A stretch of DNA of 64,000 nt from Ceratopteris richardii (Eukaryota > Streptophyta > Polypodiopsida > Polypodiales > Pteridaceae), in NCBI GenBank assembly GCA_020310875.1, contig CM035422.1:55611906-55675905 (forward strand), read 5' to 3'. Shown here piece after piece: positions 11,969 to 22,556 of this stretch; positions within the stretch are counted from its first letter, which is position 1, and each line of letters begins with the position of its first letter. The notes under the pieces were generated by a model. The model saw only the letters and a list, made by a program, of their open reading frames with translations, did not search any database and had not been told where the DNA came from. The position numbers were made by a program, and so were the translations under genes.

Positions 11969-12167
11969 TGGGTGTGTGTAGAAGTGCAAGAGACACACAA
12001 GAAGCACACACAAGGAGCACAAACGTAGCAAGACACACAGAGAAGATGATGGCTGGAATAGCTCTCTCTATTGTTGATGAATTGAACTGAAGTAAGAGAT
12101 GAATAATATCCCTAAGTACAAAGTACCACCACATATGAGACTCGAGAGTATCAAGTATGTGGTAACA
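11969..12167 (-). repeat. Copia-type 5' LTR remnant with primer site
   Basis: The minus strand reads TGTTACCACATACTTG ... CACACACCCA, 199 bp, followed within a few bases by TGGTATCAGAG (11964-11954), the initiator-tRNA-Met primer site of plant Ty1/copia elements. Nothing of the body of this element remains next to it, so it is a stub. Confidence 0.65.
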
Positions 12168-13560
12168 TGGGGAAAAAAACCTCTAGCCAGCACTAGAGTA
12201 AAAAGTGCCCATGTATAGGGAAAAGGTTCACATCAAAGCTACTCGAGGAACTCATAAGTGTAACACAAGCACACCATTGGAGATAAATCATAAATTGAGC
12301 AGATATGGAGGTGAAGAATTTAATGTCATGAAGAAATATCCGAGTTTGGTAGGTATTTTGATCTATGCTACCTTGACAAGACCAGACCTATCATATGCAG
12401 TTGGTGTTTTATCACAATTTATGCATTGTCCAAAGAAAACTCATTGGATTGCAACTCAAAGGGTAGTCAGATATATCAAGGGAACTCTGAGTGAAGGTTT
12501 GTATTATGGTTTTACTTTTGACACAAGAATCAAAGTGTTTAGTGATGCAGATTGGGCAAGTAATTCAGATGATAGAAGGTCTACTCATGGTTATCTCTGT
12601 TATTATTGGAGATAAGTTAGTTTCTTGGTGCTCAAAGAAGCAACATATAGTTGCTTGGTCATCCATAGAAGCTGAGTATAAAGGAATGGTAGAGGCTGCA
12701 AAAGAAGTGATATGGTTAAAGACCTTATTGAAAAGTTTTGAAACTGATCAGAGTACTCCAATTATTTTTGGAGACAACATGAGTTCATTATATTTGGCAA
12801 CTAATCTTGTTTTTCATGCCAAGAATAAACACATAGAGATTTAGTATCATTTCTTGAGAGAAAGGTACTTGACAAAGAGATTGAAGTAGTGTATACATCA
12901 ACAAAAGAGCAACTTGCAGATATGTTGACAAAAAGTTTAGATGGACCTAAGATACAAAAGTTCAAAGAGATGGCAGGAATAAAGAAGAATGGAATAATCA
13001 CAATTAGTGATTGAGGGGGAGCTGTTGGAACAAAGCAATCCCAAATTGATGATTATGAAGAACTTGAAGCAAGTCAAGAATCAGAATGAAGCCAAAGAAG
13101 TCATTGAAGATAGTGAAGAGATCTCACAATTGTAGCTTGTATACATATGTACATTACAGATGAAAATTCTTGTACTATGAGTTTAGATGATCATTAGAAT
13201 GATAAGGAATAATGTAATAGACATGGGATGAGTCTAGAATCATATTTATATAAGTCAATTATGTAAAGAAATAAGTGAGAGAGTCATTAGAAGCCAAGTG
13301 TCCAAGAGATAGATGTGTAGAGAGTCATCCCACGAGTTAGCGTCGAGTCTTTCTCTGATTTCTCTCACTCTGATCACGTGGATCAAGAAATACTTTGCAC
13401 ACATTTAACCTAGAAGCTAGTCAAGCTATGCTCAAAATTTCATGGTCTAATCCCTTTCAGGTTGTGTGTAAGATCAATAGGAACATGTATATGTAAAGTC
13501 TACAGGTAGATCTCTCACAGTCGCGCATTTTTCTGTGTCAATGTTTTGGTTGGATCTCAG
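12168..13560 (+). mobile_element. Ty1/copia fragment: RT end, RNase H, polypurine tract and 3' LTR
   Basis: Translation in plus frames gives LIYATLTRPDLSYAVGVLSQ (end of copia RT), then RNase H words FSDADWASNSDDRRSTHGY, SWCSKKQHIVAWSSIEAEYK and GDNMSSLYLA. The gypsy order is different, so this is copia. A polypurine tract TTGAGGGGGAGC (13011-13022) precedes a TGTTGGAACA LTR start at 13023. The LTR's 3' end is not certain; I place it near 13560. The element is 5'-truncated and broken, with a few interruptions in the surviving part. Confidence 0.85.
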
Positions 13561-14469
13561 TGCACAATGTAAAGTTTTTGAATGAATGAGCATTCAAAAT
13601 CTAAGTAAGAAGATAAGAAAGCTATGGCTAAAAGCATTTAGCAAAATGGGATGTGTGCTGTGAGAAATCAACCTTAGAAGTTGACTATGTCAAAGTCGCT
13701 TGTTCAGGAAGACAGTTCCTTACATATCTTTGATCTTAAATATCAAATTGAAGTTTTAATGATTCTTTTGAAGGTCTAATGGTTGATATGATTGTGCAAA
13801 GGTAGCATGGAGATATGTGTATTATTAGATTGAAGAAATTTGAAGATATGTGCAGGTAATGAAGTTAAATCCTGAAGCAGACTTCTTGAAGAAGGAAAGT
13901 TTTCACTTAGAGAAATGATAGTGAATGATTTGGTGAATCAAGGTACCATTTGTGTAAGGTTTGGTCTATAACTAATATAGAGGTGCTCTTAAATCAGTAT
14001 AGATCAAGCCTTTGGAGATTTAGAGGTCTCCAACATGTATGTGCTCAATATATGTAGTAAAATGACACTAAAAGGTTGAATGCACAACCCAAAAACTAGC
14101 CAATAACACCTACAAGTCTCTGTCAACTCTGATGTTTTAAGCCCAAAAACCTTGCATAAATTTGCAGCGGCTGCTCCCACAAAAACTGAAACCTTTCGAG
14201 AAACCTGTAGTTTTACAAGTGCAGCGGAAAACACAGCCCCAATGGTTGATATTTATTGTCAGAGAATTACAAAGAACAGTCTTCTTGATGTTCTTGGACC
14301 TGTGTGAAGAGAGCTATGTGTGAAAGTACTCCAAAACGGCTCCAAAAGACACCCCAAAAATGCTTCAAAAATAGGCTCTGAAAGCAAAGAATGAAGCTTT
14401 GAGGGACCAAAACATGTTCAAGGTAATGTCAACCTTAGTATTTCCCCTTCTTCAGACACCACAAGAGTG
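13561..14469. other. Unassigned stretch
   Basis: About 900 bp without a recognisable reading frame, repeat or LTR boundary. It may be interior of the copia-type stub whose LTR is at 14708-14905, because the primer site of that stub faces this way. Confidence 0.4.
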
Positions 14470-14560
14470 TAGCTTAGTGGCAAGAGATTGCCACAGTTAA
14501 GCGAGCTATGGGGGGAATAGTATTGGGATGGGTGACCTCCCAAGAAGTACCGGGAATCTC
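14470..14560 (+). repeat. 5S-rRNA-derived sequence with pol III internal control words
   Basis: From 14490 the plus strand reads CCACAGTTAAGCGAGCTATG and then AGTATTGGGATGGGTGACCT followed by CCCAAGAAGTACC. This matches the 3' half of plant 5S rRNA (CAGTTAAGCG...GGATGGGTGACCTCC.GGGAAGT), which holds box A, the intermediate element and box C. The 5' half of 5S is absent and is replaced by TAGCTTAGTGG (14470-14480), which resembles a tRNA-type A box. It is a derived relic, not a 5S gene. 5S-derived SINEs and Cassandra-type TRIMs are the known precedents; the neighbouring primer site is on the opposite strand, which does not fit a plain Cassandra. Confidence 0.75.
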
Positions 14561-14694
14561 TATATTCCTTGATCATTGAGGTCCTCCCTCGCGCGCAACC
14601 AACGGCGCCAACGGTGACTTCGATGACGGATGACAAGGTATGCCAAGGTCTATGCCTTGGTCACCGCCTTAGTCCTAAGCTTTGGAGAAAGCCT

Positions 14695-14905
14695 GCTCTG
14701 ATACCAGTGAAATATTTCTATGGTGATGCACCATAGTGTGCTCTCTTTCTTGCGAGCTCCACGATGATATCCTCGGAGTAGAAAACCAAGCTCTTAAGGC
14801 CGCACATGATACTCCGCATAGAGACGGTAGAATAGGCAGAAAACACAGTACACAGGGAGCACGAAGACAGAACTCTTAGGTCTTACAAATGTAGTCGAAC
14901 TTACA
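14695..14905 (-). repeat. Copia-type 5' LTR remnant (14708-14905) with primer site
   Basis: The minus strand has TGTAAGTTCGAC ... AATATTTCA (198 bp) followed by TGGTATCAGAGC (14706-14695), the plant copia initiator-tRNA-Met site. It is not similar to the 11969-12167 LTR, so it comes from another family. To its right the extra ORF of element 2 resumes. Confidence 0.65.
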
Positions 14906-16345
14906 GTTTATGGCTGACCAAGCCACTATATGTTTTATTCAAGAACATACACAAAGAAGTGTCCAATGCCCATTTGGCCTTTCACATGGACACCATGATA
15001 ACAAGTACAAACTTCTTGCACAGGTTAATGAAGATACTGACCAAATGGCTGCAATAGGAGAAGAGCTTCTGAAGAACAAAGAAACAATCACGAAAGCCAC
15101 CAATGAGATAAAGGAATAAGATGAAATCATTGAGAATTTAAAGGCTAAAATAGCACAACAAGTTATAGCGGGGACACCAGTAGTTCCAAGCTCCCAAGTG
15201 GCTACTGAGGAGACTGAGGTATGTCCTCTTTCTTCCCCCATGTATCATTCACCTGTAAGGGGGGGAGCAGAGCCGAGCACTGAAAGACATGATCGGGCTA
15301 TTGCAGAACTAAGCCAACATGAGAGGGCACTACTGGTGTCCCAGCTTACAGAGTAGTTTGAAGATCAAGTGGTGAAGGTCATCAGAGAAGCAAAGATTGA
15401 AAGCAAAAGCCTAGAACAAATTTTGAAGCCATTTAATATCCGTTATCAAGAAAGTAACAAACAAAGAACCTGACCATGGTCTGCAGTTCAACCTGCAAAC
15501 ATTTACATATACACAAGAACAATTTGACAAGGCAGATCCTGTATGGAGGTGCAAAAAAGAATCCAACCTTAAGGGTACACTGGGATTAAGCACCATACGT
15601 GCTCCAAATGAATCCATCTTTTTGCCTGGTACCTCGAAGATGCACTTGGATGCAATTTTGGGAAGCACAGTGCCAGGGTACTATCAATAATCAATGGCTA
15701 AATTATCCCCCCCTACTACTGACTCTCCTCGCAACTACTTACCAACAGAAGAATATATGGTGCGGACCATAGAATTTTGGCTATCAAGATATGCGACCGT
15801 ACCAGATTTAGCCATCAAAATAAGGAATAAGATATTGAGTATGCTACGTACAGTTCTGAAGGTATTCCGGCATGCACAATACACCTTTTTGAATTTTATC
15901 GGCATTAACCAAGGTGCAGATGCCCTCATTTTTTATTTATCCACTACTCCCAATCGACTAACAATTATGGCAATATACTCGTGGCTCATGTTTCTACCGA
16001 GCCCATATATGCAAACATTTGACGAAGCTTTCTTCATAGGATTTTTTGAAATGGATTCCGAGATCTTTGTAAAAATATCCCAATTTAAATGTGAGACTGG
16101 TGGCCTATGAGCTAAGTTTCTTTGCAGATCATAGATAGGCACTAGATGATGGAGTAAAGTCAACACAATGGAGAGAGTTGATGATATGTCAAGCAAATTT
16201 GCTTAATCATAGAGAGCAAAAAGTAATACAAACTTACGCACGTCACCACAAAAAGCCTATCGAGGATGATAGAGTTCAAAAGGAGGGACGTGTGCAGGGA
16301 AAATCGAGCAAAAAGAGAAGAAGAAGAAGAAGATCAAAGAATAAA
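14906..16345 (+). pseudogene. Extra ORF of element 2, coiled-coil end and C-terminal domain
   Basis: The first part (14910-15120) is Glu/Lys-rich and helical (EELLKNKETITKATNEIKE). Further right come FTYTQEQFDKADPVWR (about 15500) and the C-terminal domain: EEYMVRTIEFWLSRYATVPD, FRHAQYTFLNFIGINQGADA, FYLSTTPNRLTIMAIYSWLM, YMQTFDEAFFIGFFEM (15694-16110). Element 3 carries an almost colinear copy (28936-28475), and elements 4, 5 and 8 a diverged one (YDMSTT..LRVCYA near the end). No known enzyme motif is visible. Broken. Confidence 0.75.
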
Positions 16346-17059
16346 ACAACTCATTAAGAAAGAACCACCCTCGTTGTAAATGGTATCGCGGCATGTATTT
16401 TCTGAGGATTAGTGAATTGGAGAGGTAGATGAGGCTTTTCACATGCATTGTAGCTTAAATACTTCATTTACCATCATCTACGCACATGTCTTCATACACT
16501 TCGTTCTTGTGGTTCCTCAGATTGATAATTAAACGTGTGTTAATCCACCACTATATGCACTTGTGGGGCAGTTGAGGTCTAGTCTTATCGACACAGGTCC
16601 CTAAGGCTTCACGACTTAGGTACACAGCTATGAACATGATCACTTCATCTATTATTGTCCTCTAGAAACCATATTCGAATGTTGCTATGTGTAATTAGCA
16701 TTTTAGACAATATTCTCAAGAAACACTCATAAAGAAGCAAAGCATACCATTGAGTCCATAAAAAAAAACTTTCATAGCATCACACAGTGTTCTATCAAAT
16801 ATCGTGTTTCACAAGCCTATAGGTCCTTACAACTTTCCTTCTGAGTAAACAACAAATATTTAGTTATTTTCCAAACCAACCTCAAGTATGGGATGCCTTG
16901 GGTCATAATCAAAATTGGGAAAGCCGAGTTTGAATCCCTAACAAGAAAAAGCTCAAGGCTCAAAACTTTATAGCATCTTTCAAGAAGCTGAGTTTGGGAA
17001 AGCCTCTGAGAAGTGCTCAGAAAGACCAAGAGGGCAAGGGTGGAGCTTCCATGAGCTCA
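16346..17059. other. Unassigned stretch between elements 2 and 3
   Basis: No reading frame of note, no LTR pair and no match to other parts of the window that I could see. It may hold the decayed 3' end of element 2 and the decayed gag of element 3, but neither can be shown. Confidence 0.4.
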
Positions 17060-17960
17060 TGCACCCATGCCAAAATGTTTGGACATAGGAGCGGGACTGG
17101 GAATTGCAACCAAAGAAATATGGGAAAAATGGGGAAAACCTGCATTACGACCAACTCTGATGAAGTTACAACTAGCATACGGACACGTTGAGAGACATTT
17201 AGGGATCCTAGAAAAGGTTATTCTAACTATATGGGGAGTGGAGTTTGAACATACTTTAGCAATTTGTTAGTTCAAAAAAGCTAGTAACAATGAGATGATT
17301 TTAGGATGACCATTAATGAGACAATTGAGAGTAGTGCAAGATTGGGGAAGAGATGCTTTATACCTTCAACATCAAGGAGCTACAGTGAAAATTGATTTTC
17401 ACACTTTTTCATATAGAGGTATACCACCTCTGCAATGGACTCCTACACACAAGGAACAGGACAATGGATCCATCCATAATGTTTGATCAAGTGACTAATC
17501 CTGGATGAATGAAGATGTTCAACTATGGATGTGTAAAGAAGCCAAATGAGAAGAAGGAAGAACATAATTGTGGCCGGTAGGGCATAAAAGTTATAGACCT
17601 ATAGAAGACCTAGCGTACATGCCAAAAATCTTTCCAAATGAAGCATTTGAGTCACATGGATGGATGGAAATATTAGCAGCATTAGATGTCTGTGTGAACG
17701 AAGAAGTATTGACAATGGATGAATGCATAGACGAAGAAGGGCACAATGTGAATTTATACATGGTAGTCCTCCAGGAAGTAGAAGCAGGAGAATTTCTAGA
17801 AAAGGAGTGGAGTGAGGACTATGAAAGCATTGAAATGGAACTGGAATTTGATATAGAAGAATAGTACTTACTAGAAATCGAAAAGGGCAAAGATCAAGGG
17901 AAAATGAAAATACTAGCCCTAGAAAAACATCAAGCAAACCTCAAGATGAGAGAATTGTTG
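17060..17960 (+). pseudogene. Protease and acidic linker of element 3
   Basis: GAGLGIATKEIWEKWGKPAL, KLQLAYGHVERHLGIL and GVEFEHTLAIC match the retropepsin of elements 1 and 4 (GAGVAIATTSLWKRWGK, KLQMADGHIERPLGLL). After it come SHGWMEILAALDVCVNEE and the Glu/Asp-rich linker before RT. Broken. Confidence 0.8.
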
Positions 17961-19600
17961 TTCAAAATGTGCAACACCAAGAGCCATTTGAGGTACCAAA
18001 ACATTTTAAGCAGTATGAAGTAGACAAAAGAAAAATAGCCATTCATATGCCTAAGAGGGAAGCTCAGGAAGGAAAAGCATACGACAACAAGGAACAAATT
18101 GAGAAAGTAATATTAACCATGGAAGGAGGGGAAGAGAGATGCACTTACATAGGGAAGGATGTGTCCACGAAGGAAGAGCAAGAATTAATAGAGTTAATCC
18201 AAGAATATAGAGATGTGTTCGCATGGACGTACAAAGACCTTAAAGAAGTGGACCCCACCATCTGTTCCCATAAAATCTCTATGACTCCAGATGTGAAACC
18301 CTCTAAGCAAAGACCTTCCACATATAATGATGTCTATTCTGCCAAGATCAAGGAAGAGATTGACAAATTATTGGTAGCAGGGTTTATGTATGAGATTGAA
18401 CATATTGAATGGGTATCACCATTGGTAGTAATGCCCAAGAAAAATGAAAAACTTAGGGTGTGTATCAACTTGAAAAAGGTGAATGTTGCGACCATCCAAG
18501 ATAGTTACCCTCTACCCATCATTGATCATCTCTTGGAAAGGGTAGCAGGCAAGGAAGTCTACAACTTTCTTGACAGGTTCTCTGGTTACAACCAAGTGGC
18601 AATCGCCACTGAGGAACAACATAAAATGGTGTTTTCTATTGAATGGGGGTTGTATGCCTTTAACATGATGCCTTTTGGACTCAAAAATGCCCCCGTAACT
18701 TTCTAGAGATCAATGTGTCATGTGTTCAAAGAATTATTGAGGAAGAGCATGGAAGTCTATGTGGACGATCTCTGTACCTACTCCTCTCAACGAATAGAAA
18801 ATGTTCTTGAGTAAAGGAAAATATTTGAGAAATGCAGGGAATATCAAGTATGCTTAAACCATGACAAGTGTGTTTTCATGGTAAGATAGGGCAAAATTTT
18901 GGGACACATCATATCCAAAAATGGCATCTCAAGGGATGAAGATAAAGTAAAAGTAATGATGGAGTTACCTAGACCAAAGAATGCAAAAGAATTACAAGCC
19001 TTTATGGGAAATTGTGGATATTATCAATGATTCATCCACATGTATGCCATAATTGAAAAACCTTTGTAAGGGTTATTAACACAATTTACGTGGACAAAAG
19101 ACTGTGAAACGGCTTTCAATGAATTAAAGCAGAGGCTTAGTGAGCACCCATTCTGAAGGTACCCAATTGGGATAAACCATTTCATATTCATGTGGACGCA
19201 TCCAATTGTGCAATTGGATGTATCTTAGCATAGGTTGTTGAGGAAGGAAAACTCAACCACCCTATAACCTACACAAGTAGATAGTTGAACCAAGCAAAAA
19301 GAAATTATACAACAACCAAACAAGAAGGCTTAGGAATTGTATATGTAGTAAAGAAGTTTAGGCATTACTTCCTAGCCAACAAATTTAAGTTCTTTATTGA
19401 TCACCAAGCATTATTATACTTGGTCAATAAAAATTGTAACAGAAGGAGATTAGTGAGATGGTTTTTACTCCTAATGGAGTTTGATTTTGAGTTCATGATA
19501 AAGAAAGGGAAAAGTCATATAAGATCATATCATTTATCTAGAATGACACATGGAGAGCCACCTATTGGAGTGGCTGACGAACTACTTGACACATGCCTGT
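17961..19600 (+). pseudogene. Reverse transcriptase and RNase H of element 3
   Basis: EVDPTICSHKISMTPDVKPS leads into EWVSPLVVMPKKNEKLRVCI, YPLPIIDHLLERVAGKEVYN, GYNQVAIATEEQHKMVFSI, YAFNMMPFGLKNAP and the catalytic YVDD (about 18755). RNase H follows with IHVDASNCAIGC, NYTTTKQEGLGIVYVVKKF, FIDHQALLYLV and RSYHLSRM. The sequence is clearly colinear with element 1 but much more diverged. Broken. Confidence 0.9.
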
Positions 19601-19639
19601 TCAACTTGGAAGTGTGTCCAAAATGGGCAAAAAAATGAT

Positions 19640-20300
19640 CCCAATACTCATGCATGGACCACATCATAAGATCAATAAGGACAAGAAGAAGGAGTTCATG
19701 TGATCATAAAGCCTGCACATTGTTGTGGATAGCGTATTATAGAGACGCAAGTGGAGTGTTGCTAAGGTGCGTAGAGGACAAGGAGCAAAGGAGCTTGTTG
19801 GAACAAGCCCATGAAAACAAGTGGAGAACACATAAAAGCATCAGTGGAACCACTCAAGAATTAAAAAGATTGAGAGTATACTAGCATGATATGCAGAAGG
19901 ATGTGCATGATCATATAGAAAAGTGCCTAGTGTGCCAAGAAAATAAACATGAACATTCCTCATTATGCTTTTCTACGATAGCCCCCAAGTGGAGTAAACA
20001 ATTAGTAAAATTCCTGAGGTTTTGGACCTATCCTAAAGAAACAAGTTTAGCTAGAAAGAGAGCACTAGAACAAAGCAAGGAAAATACAATTATTGGCAAA
20101 GATAACAATTAAGACTATGCATGCATGAAGGGGAATATCTTCCAATGTTAGAAATGGCACATGCAAGAGCAACGGGAGGTTAATCTTTAGCTGACAAGAC
20201 TGTCAAAATGATTCTCTTTGTTGGATTATGGTGGCCTACCTTACATATGGATGCAGAAACTTTCATCAAGAGTTGTGATGTTTGACAATGAATGAAGTAT
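19640..20300 (+). pseudogene. Two tandem zinc-binding domains of element 3
   Basis: The first has AHENKWRTHKSISG then EKCLVCQENKHEHSSLCF (19800-19980). After SKQLVKFLRFWTYP and ARKRALEQSKE comes a second with PMLEMAHARATGG, GLWWPTLHMDAETFIKSCDVC (20140-20290), the ordinary domain that abuts the integrase core. Each has the His-His-Cys-Cys pattern of a gypsy integrase N-terminus. The doubling is also visible in element 5. Confidence 0.75.
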
Positions 20301-21015
20301 CCTATAAGGAGGGATGACATGCCCCTTAAATCAACAATTAGTGCCAGAGCATTTTCAAAGTGGGCCATTGACTTTCTTGGGCCAATAAACCCCCTAGCAA
20401 GAGGATCACATGCAAAATATATCATTGTAGCCATGCATTATTTGACAAAATGGGTGGAAGCAAAAGCCACTAAACAAAATGATGCTCAAACTACAACAAA
20501 ATTTTTGTTTGAAAATACATTCACCCATTTTGGACTACCCATTGAGATTTTAAGTGATAGGGGAACACACTTCATCAACGAGGTAATCAAAATACTTATG
20601 AATGAATTCCTAGTAATTCATTAAGAAATCAGCCCCCTATCATCCTCAAGCCAATGGACAAGCTGAGAGTTCCAATAAGGTGCTATGCACTATCTTAACT
20701 AAGATAATCAACACTGGGAGGTCAGATTGGGATAAACAATTGCATCATGCAATTTGGGCCTTTCGGGTAGCATATAGAACTGCTATTGGAACTACTCTGT
20801 TCAATCTAGTATATGGGCAGAACATGATACTACCAATCGACTTCTTAGTTCCTACTTTGAGAGTTGCTCAACAACATGAATGGACGAGACATGAATTGTC
20901 TAGGCAGTTGGATCAAATTGAGAAGTTACATGAGACTAGGCTACAAGTAGTGGCACGCATTTATGCTACAAAGAGGAGACAAAAAGCCTATTACGACACT
21001 CATGTAAAAGATAAG
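20292..21015 (+). pseudogene. Integrase catalytic core of element 3
   Basis: MKYPIRRDDMPLKS is followed by FSKWAIDFLGPINP (first Asp), LSDRGTHFINEV (second Asp) and PQANGQAESSNKV (Glu), the D,D35E triad of retroviral-type integrases, then WDKQLHHAIWAFRVAYRTAI and the tail start YYDTHVKDK. The domain is cut at that point by element 4's insertion. Broken. Confidence 0.88.
21011..21015 (+). repeat. Target-site duplication of element 4, left copy (ATAAG)
   Basis: ATAAG directly precedes the 5' LTR. The same five bases follow the 3' LTR of element 4 on the minus strand at 33700-33696. In the host integrase frame they belong to Lys-Asp-Lys. Confidence 0.8.
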
Positions 21016-21597
21016 TATTGTCATCATACGAGAAGAAGCAGGTACAGGCATACATGCAGATCTAGCATTGAAGCAACCCATTAAAATTTTTCGAGTCCTT
21101 ACATCATTTTAAAAGTGATTCTCATCACTAAAAACCATTGTAAAGACCATTTCACCTTTTTGTAGCTCCATTTTGTGCAAGCCGAGGAGTCCTCAAGCTT
21201 GAGGAGCCTTAGAAGTAAGTGCCTACCAAATTTCATATTTTTTAGACCTCGTTTGAGCCCTCAAATAAGCCATGAAACCTAATTTTAAACTAGGCCGGAC
21301 ACTAGGCTTGGACAGGGCCAAAGCTAGTCAAAAACTATAAATAGAGCTAGAGAGCTCATTTTTGGGGGCTAGCTTCTTGTAGTTTTGAGCTTGTATGAGA
21401 ACTTGGTTATAATAGAAGTGATTCTATTGTCTTACTCTCTTTGTTCTTGTCGTGTCTGCGTGTGTGCGTGTATGTGTGTGCATGTTTGTGTGCTTCTCAC
21501 TCACACATTTGTGCCTTCACTTGCTCGAGGTCTTCATACCATCCTCATGTCTTCCCGGATTGACATTAAAGGAGGTGCTACTCATCACTGAGCTACA
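21016..21597 (+). repeat. 5' LTR of element 4
   Basis: It is 582 bp, exactly the length of the minus-strand copy at 33701-34282, and about 95% identical by eye. It contains TATAAATAG at 21336-21344, a likely core promoter, and a GT-rich tract at 21450-21490. The end ...GAGCTACA is followed by CCAAATT and the primer site. Confidence 0.9.
21336..21344 (+). promoter_or_regulatory. Putative TATA box in element 4's LTR
   Basis: TATAAATAG sits inside a block conserved in the LTRs of elements 1, 4 and, diverged, 5 (minus-strand copies at 8836-8844, 33954-33962 and 42696-42704). Its place in the middle of the LTR fits the U3/R promoter. Confidence 0.6.
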
Positions 21598-21605
21598 CCA
21601 AATTT

Positions 21606-21623
21606 TGGCGCCGTTGCCAGGGA
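21606..21623 (+). other. Primer-binding site of element 4 (tRNA-Asp type)
   Basis: TGGCGCCGTTGCCAGGGA lies eight bases inside the LTR. It is the standard primer site of the plant OTA clade. Confidence 0.88.
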
Positions 21624-22030
21624 TTCGACCTTTGAGGACGAGCGTGTGATGGTAAGACGTAGAGAGGATGCGTTGGAATGGTAAGTAGTAGGTAAATTTC
21701 TTTTTTTTTCTCCATCTTCATCTCCTTCTCCACTTCATATTCCCTCTTCCATTTCATTCTCCTCATTTGCTTTGTGCGAGTTTGAGAGAGAGCGAGTGTG
21801 CATTGTTGTTTTTGTGTGTTTTTGCATGTTTCTTGCAGGTTTCAGCATCATCACCATCTCCAGCAAGCTCTGCAAGTACGGAATCCTTCTGCGTAAGCCC
21901 CGAGGCGTCGAGCTCGAGCTATCATGACACACCAAAAAGTTGACCTAATCACGATTCTAAGTGCACCATGACACGGCACAGGCTGAGAGCTCCCAGAATC
22001 ACTAGCCTGATCAGGAAAATTCACCATATC

Positions 22031-22556
22031 CCGACCTATCGCGATACACCGAGGTATCGCGACACTCCCAAGTATCGCGATACTTCCACATATCGCGACA
22101 CTCCCAAGTATCGCGACACTTCGACCTATCGCGACACTTCGATCTATCACGACACTTCGACCTATCGTGACACTCCCAAGTATCGCAACACTTTCACCTA
22201 TCGCGACACTCCCACCTATCGCGACACTTCGACCTATCGTGACACTTCCACCTATCGTGACACTTCCATCTATCGTGACACTTTCACCTATCACGACACT
22301 TCCACCTATCGCGACACTCCCACCTATCGCGACACTTCCACCTATCGCAACACTTCCACCTATCGTGACACTTTGACTTATCGTGACACTTCCACCTATC
22401 ACGACACTTCCGCCTATCATGACACTTCCACCTATCGCGACACTCCCACCTATCGTGACACTTCGATCTATCACGACACTTTGACTTATCGTGACACTTC
22501 CACCTATCGCGACACTTTCACCTATCGCGACACTCCGACCCGACCTACCGCGATAC
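22031..22556 (+). repeat. 18-bp TCGCGA-core minisatellite in the leader of element 4
   Basis: About 29 uninterrupted copies of an 18-bp unit close to CACCTATCGCGACACTTC. Differences between copies fall mostly in the CGCGA core (CGTGA, CACGA, CGCAA, CATGA) and are transitions at CpG. The repeat is open in several frames on both strands because 18 is a multiple of three; these frames are artefacts of the repeat. Confidence 0.95.

Larger units (their letters stand above)
9219..16345 (+). mobile_element. Element 2: old Ty3/gypsy relative, integrase tail through extra ORF
   Basis: The piece begins inside the integrase tail (HIKDKGLKEGDLVLVYTLK at about 9220) directly after element 1's LTR, then carries a second retropepsin-like domain (9595-9978), a spacer, and the large extra ORF (N-domain 11086-11898, C-terminal part 14906-16345). 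The extra ORF is split by copia debris between about 11900 and 14905. Protein comparison groups this copy with element 3 rather than with 1, 4 and 5. It is heavily decayed, with well over ten interruptions, and its left half would lie left of the window. Confidence 0.82.
17060..21015 (+). mobile_element. Element 3, left part: old Ty3/gypsy protease to integrase core
   Basis: Plus-strand order is protease (about 17075-17400), acidic linker (17570-17960), RT (17969-18900), RNase H (about 18990-19560), two zinc-binding domains (about 19790-20300) and integrase core (20292-21015). It stops at GATAAG, immediately before element 4's 5' LTR at 21016. The remainder (KGLKEGDLV onward) is found on the minus strand from 33700 downward. 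Many interruptions, well over ten; older than element 4, which sits in it. Confidence 0.88.

Noticed and set aside
14490-14560. A functional 5S rRNA gene
   Set aside because: The 5' half is missing and it is a single copy; plant 5S genes are 120 bp in tandem arrays.
14418-14636. Minus-strand frame over the 5S-like stretch
   Set aside because: It is the antisense of the 5S-derived sequence and has no relatives elsewhere in the window.
14470-14905. A plain Cassandra TRIM
   Set aside because: The 5S-like part runs on plus while the adjacent initiator-tRNA primer site and LTR run on minus, and the LTR itself lacks the 5S part.
11969-14905. The two copia-type stubs (11969-12167 and 14708-14905) as LTR pair of one element
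   Set aside because: Both are about 198 bp with a primer site, but their sequences do not match.
22031-22556. CRISPR-like array
   Set aside because: 18-bp units with no spacers between them, inside a plant LTR element; a minisatellite.
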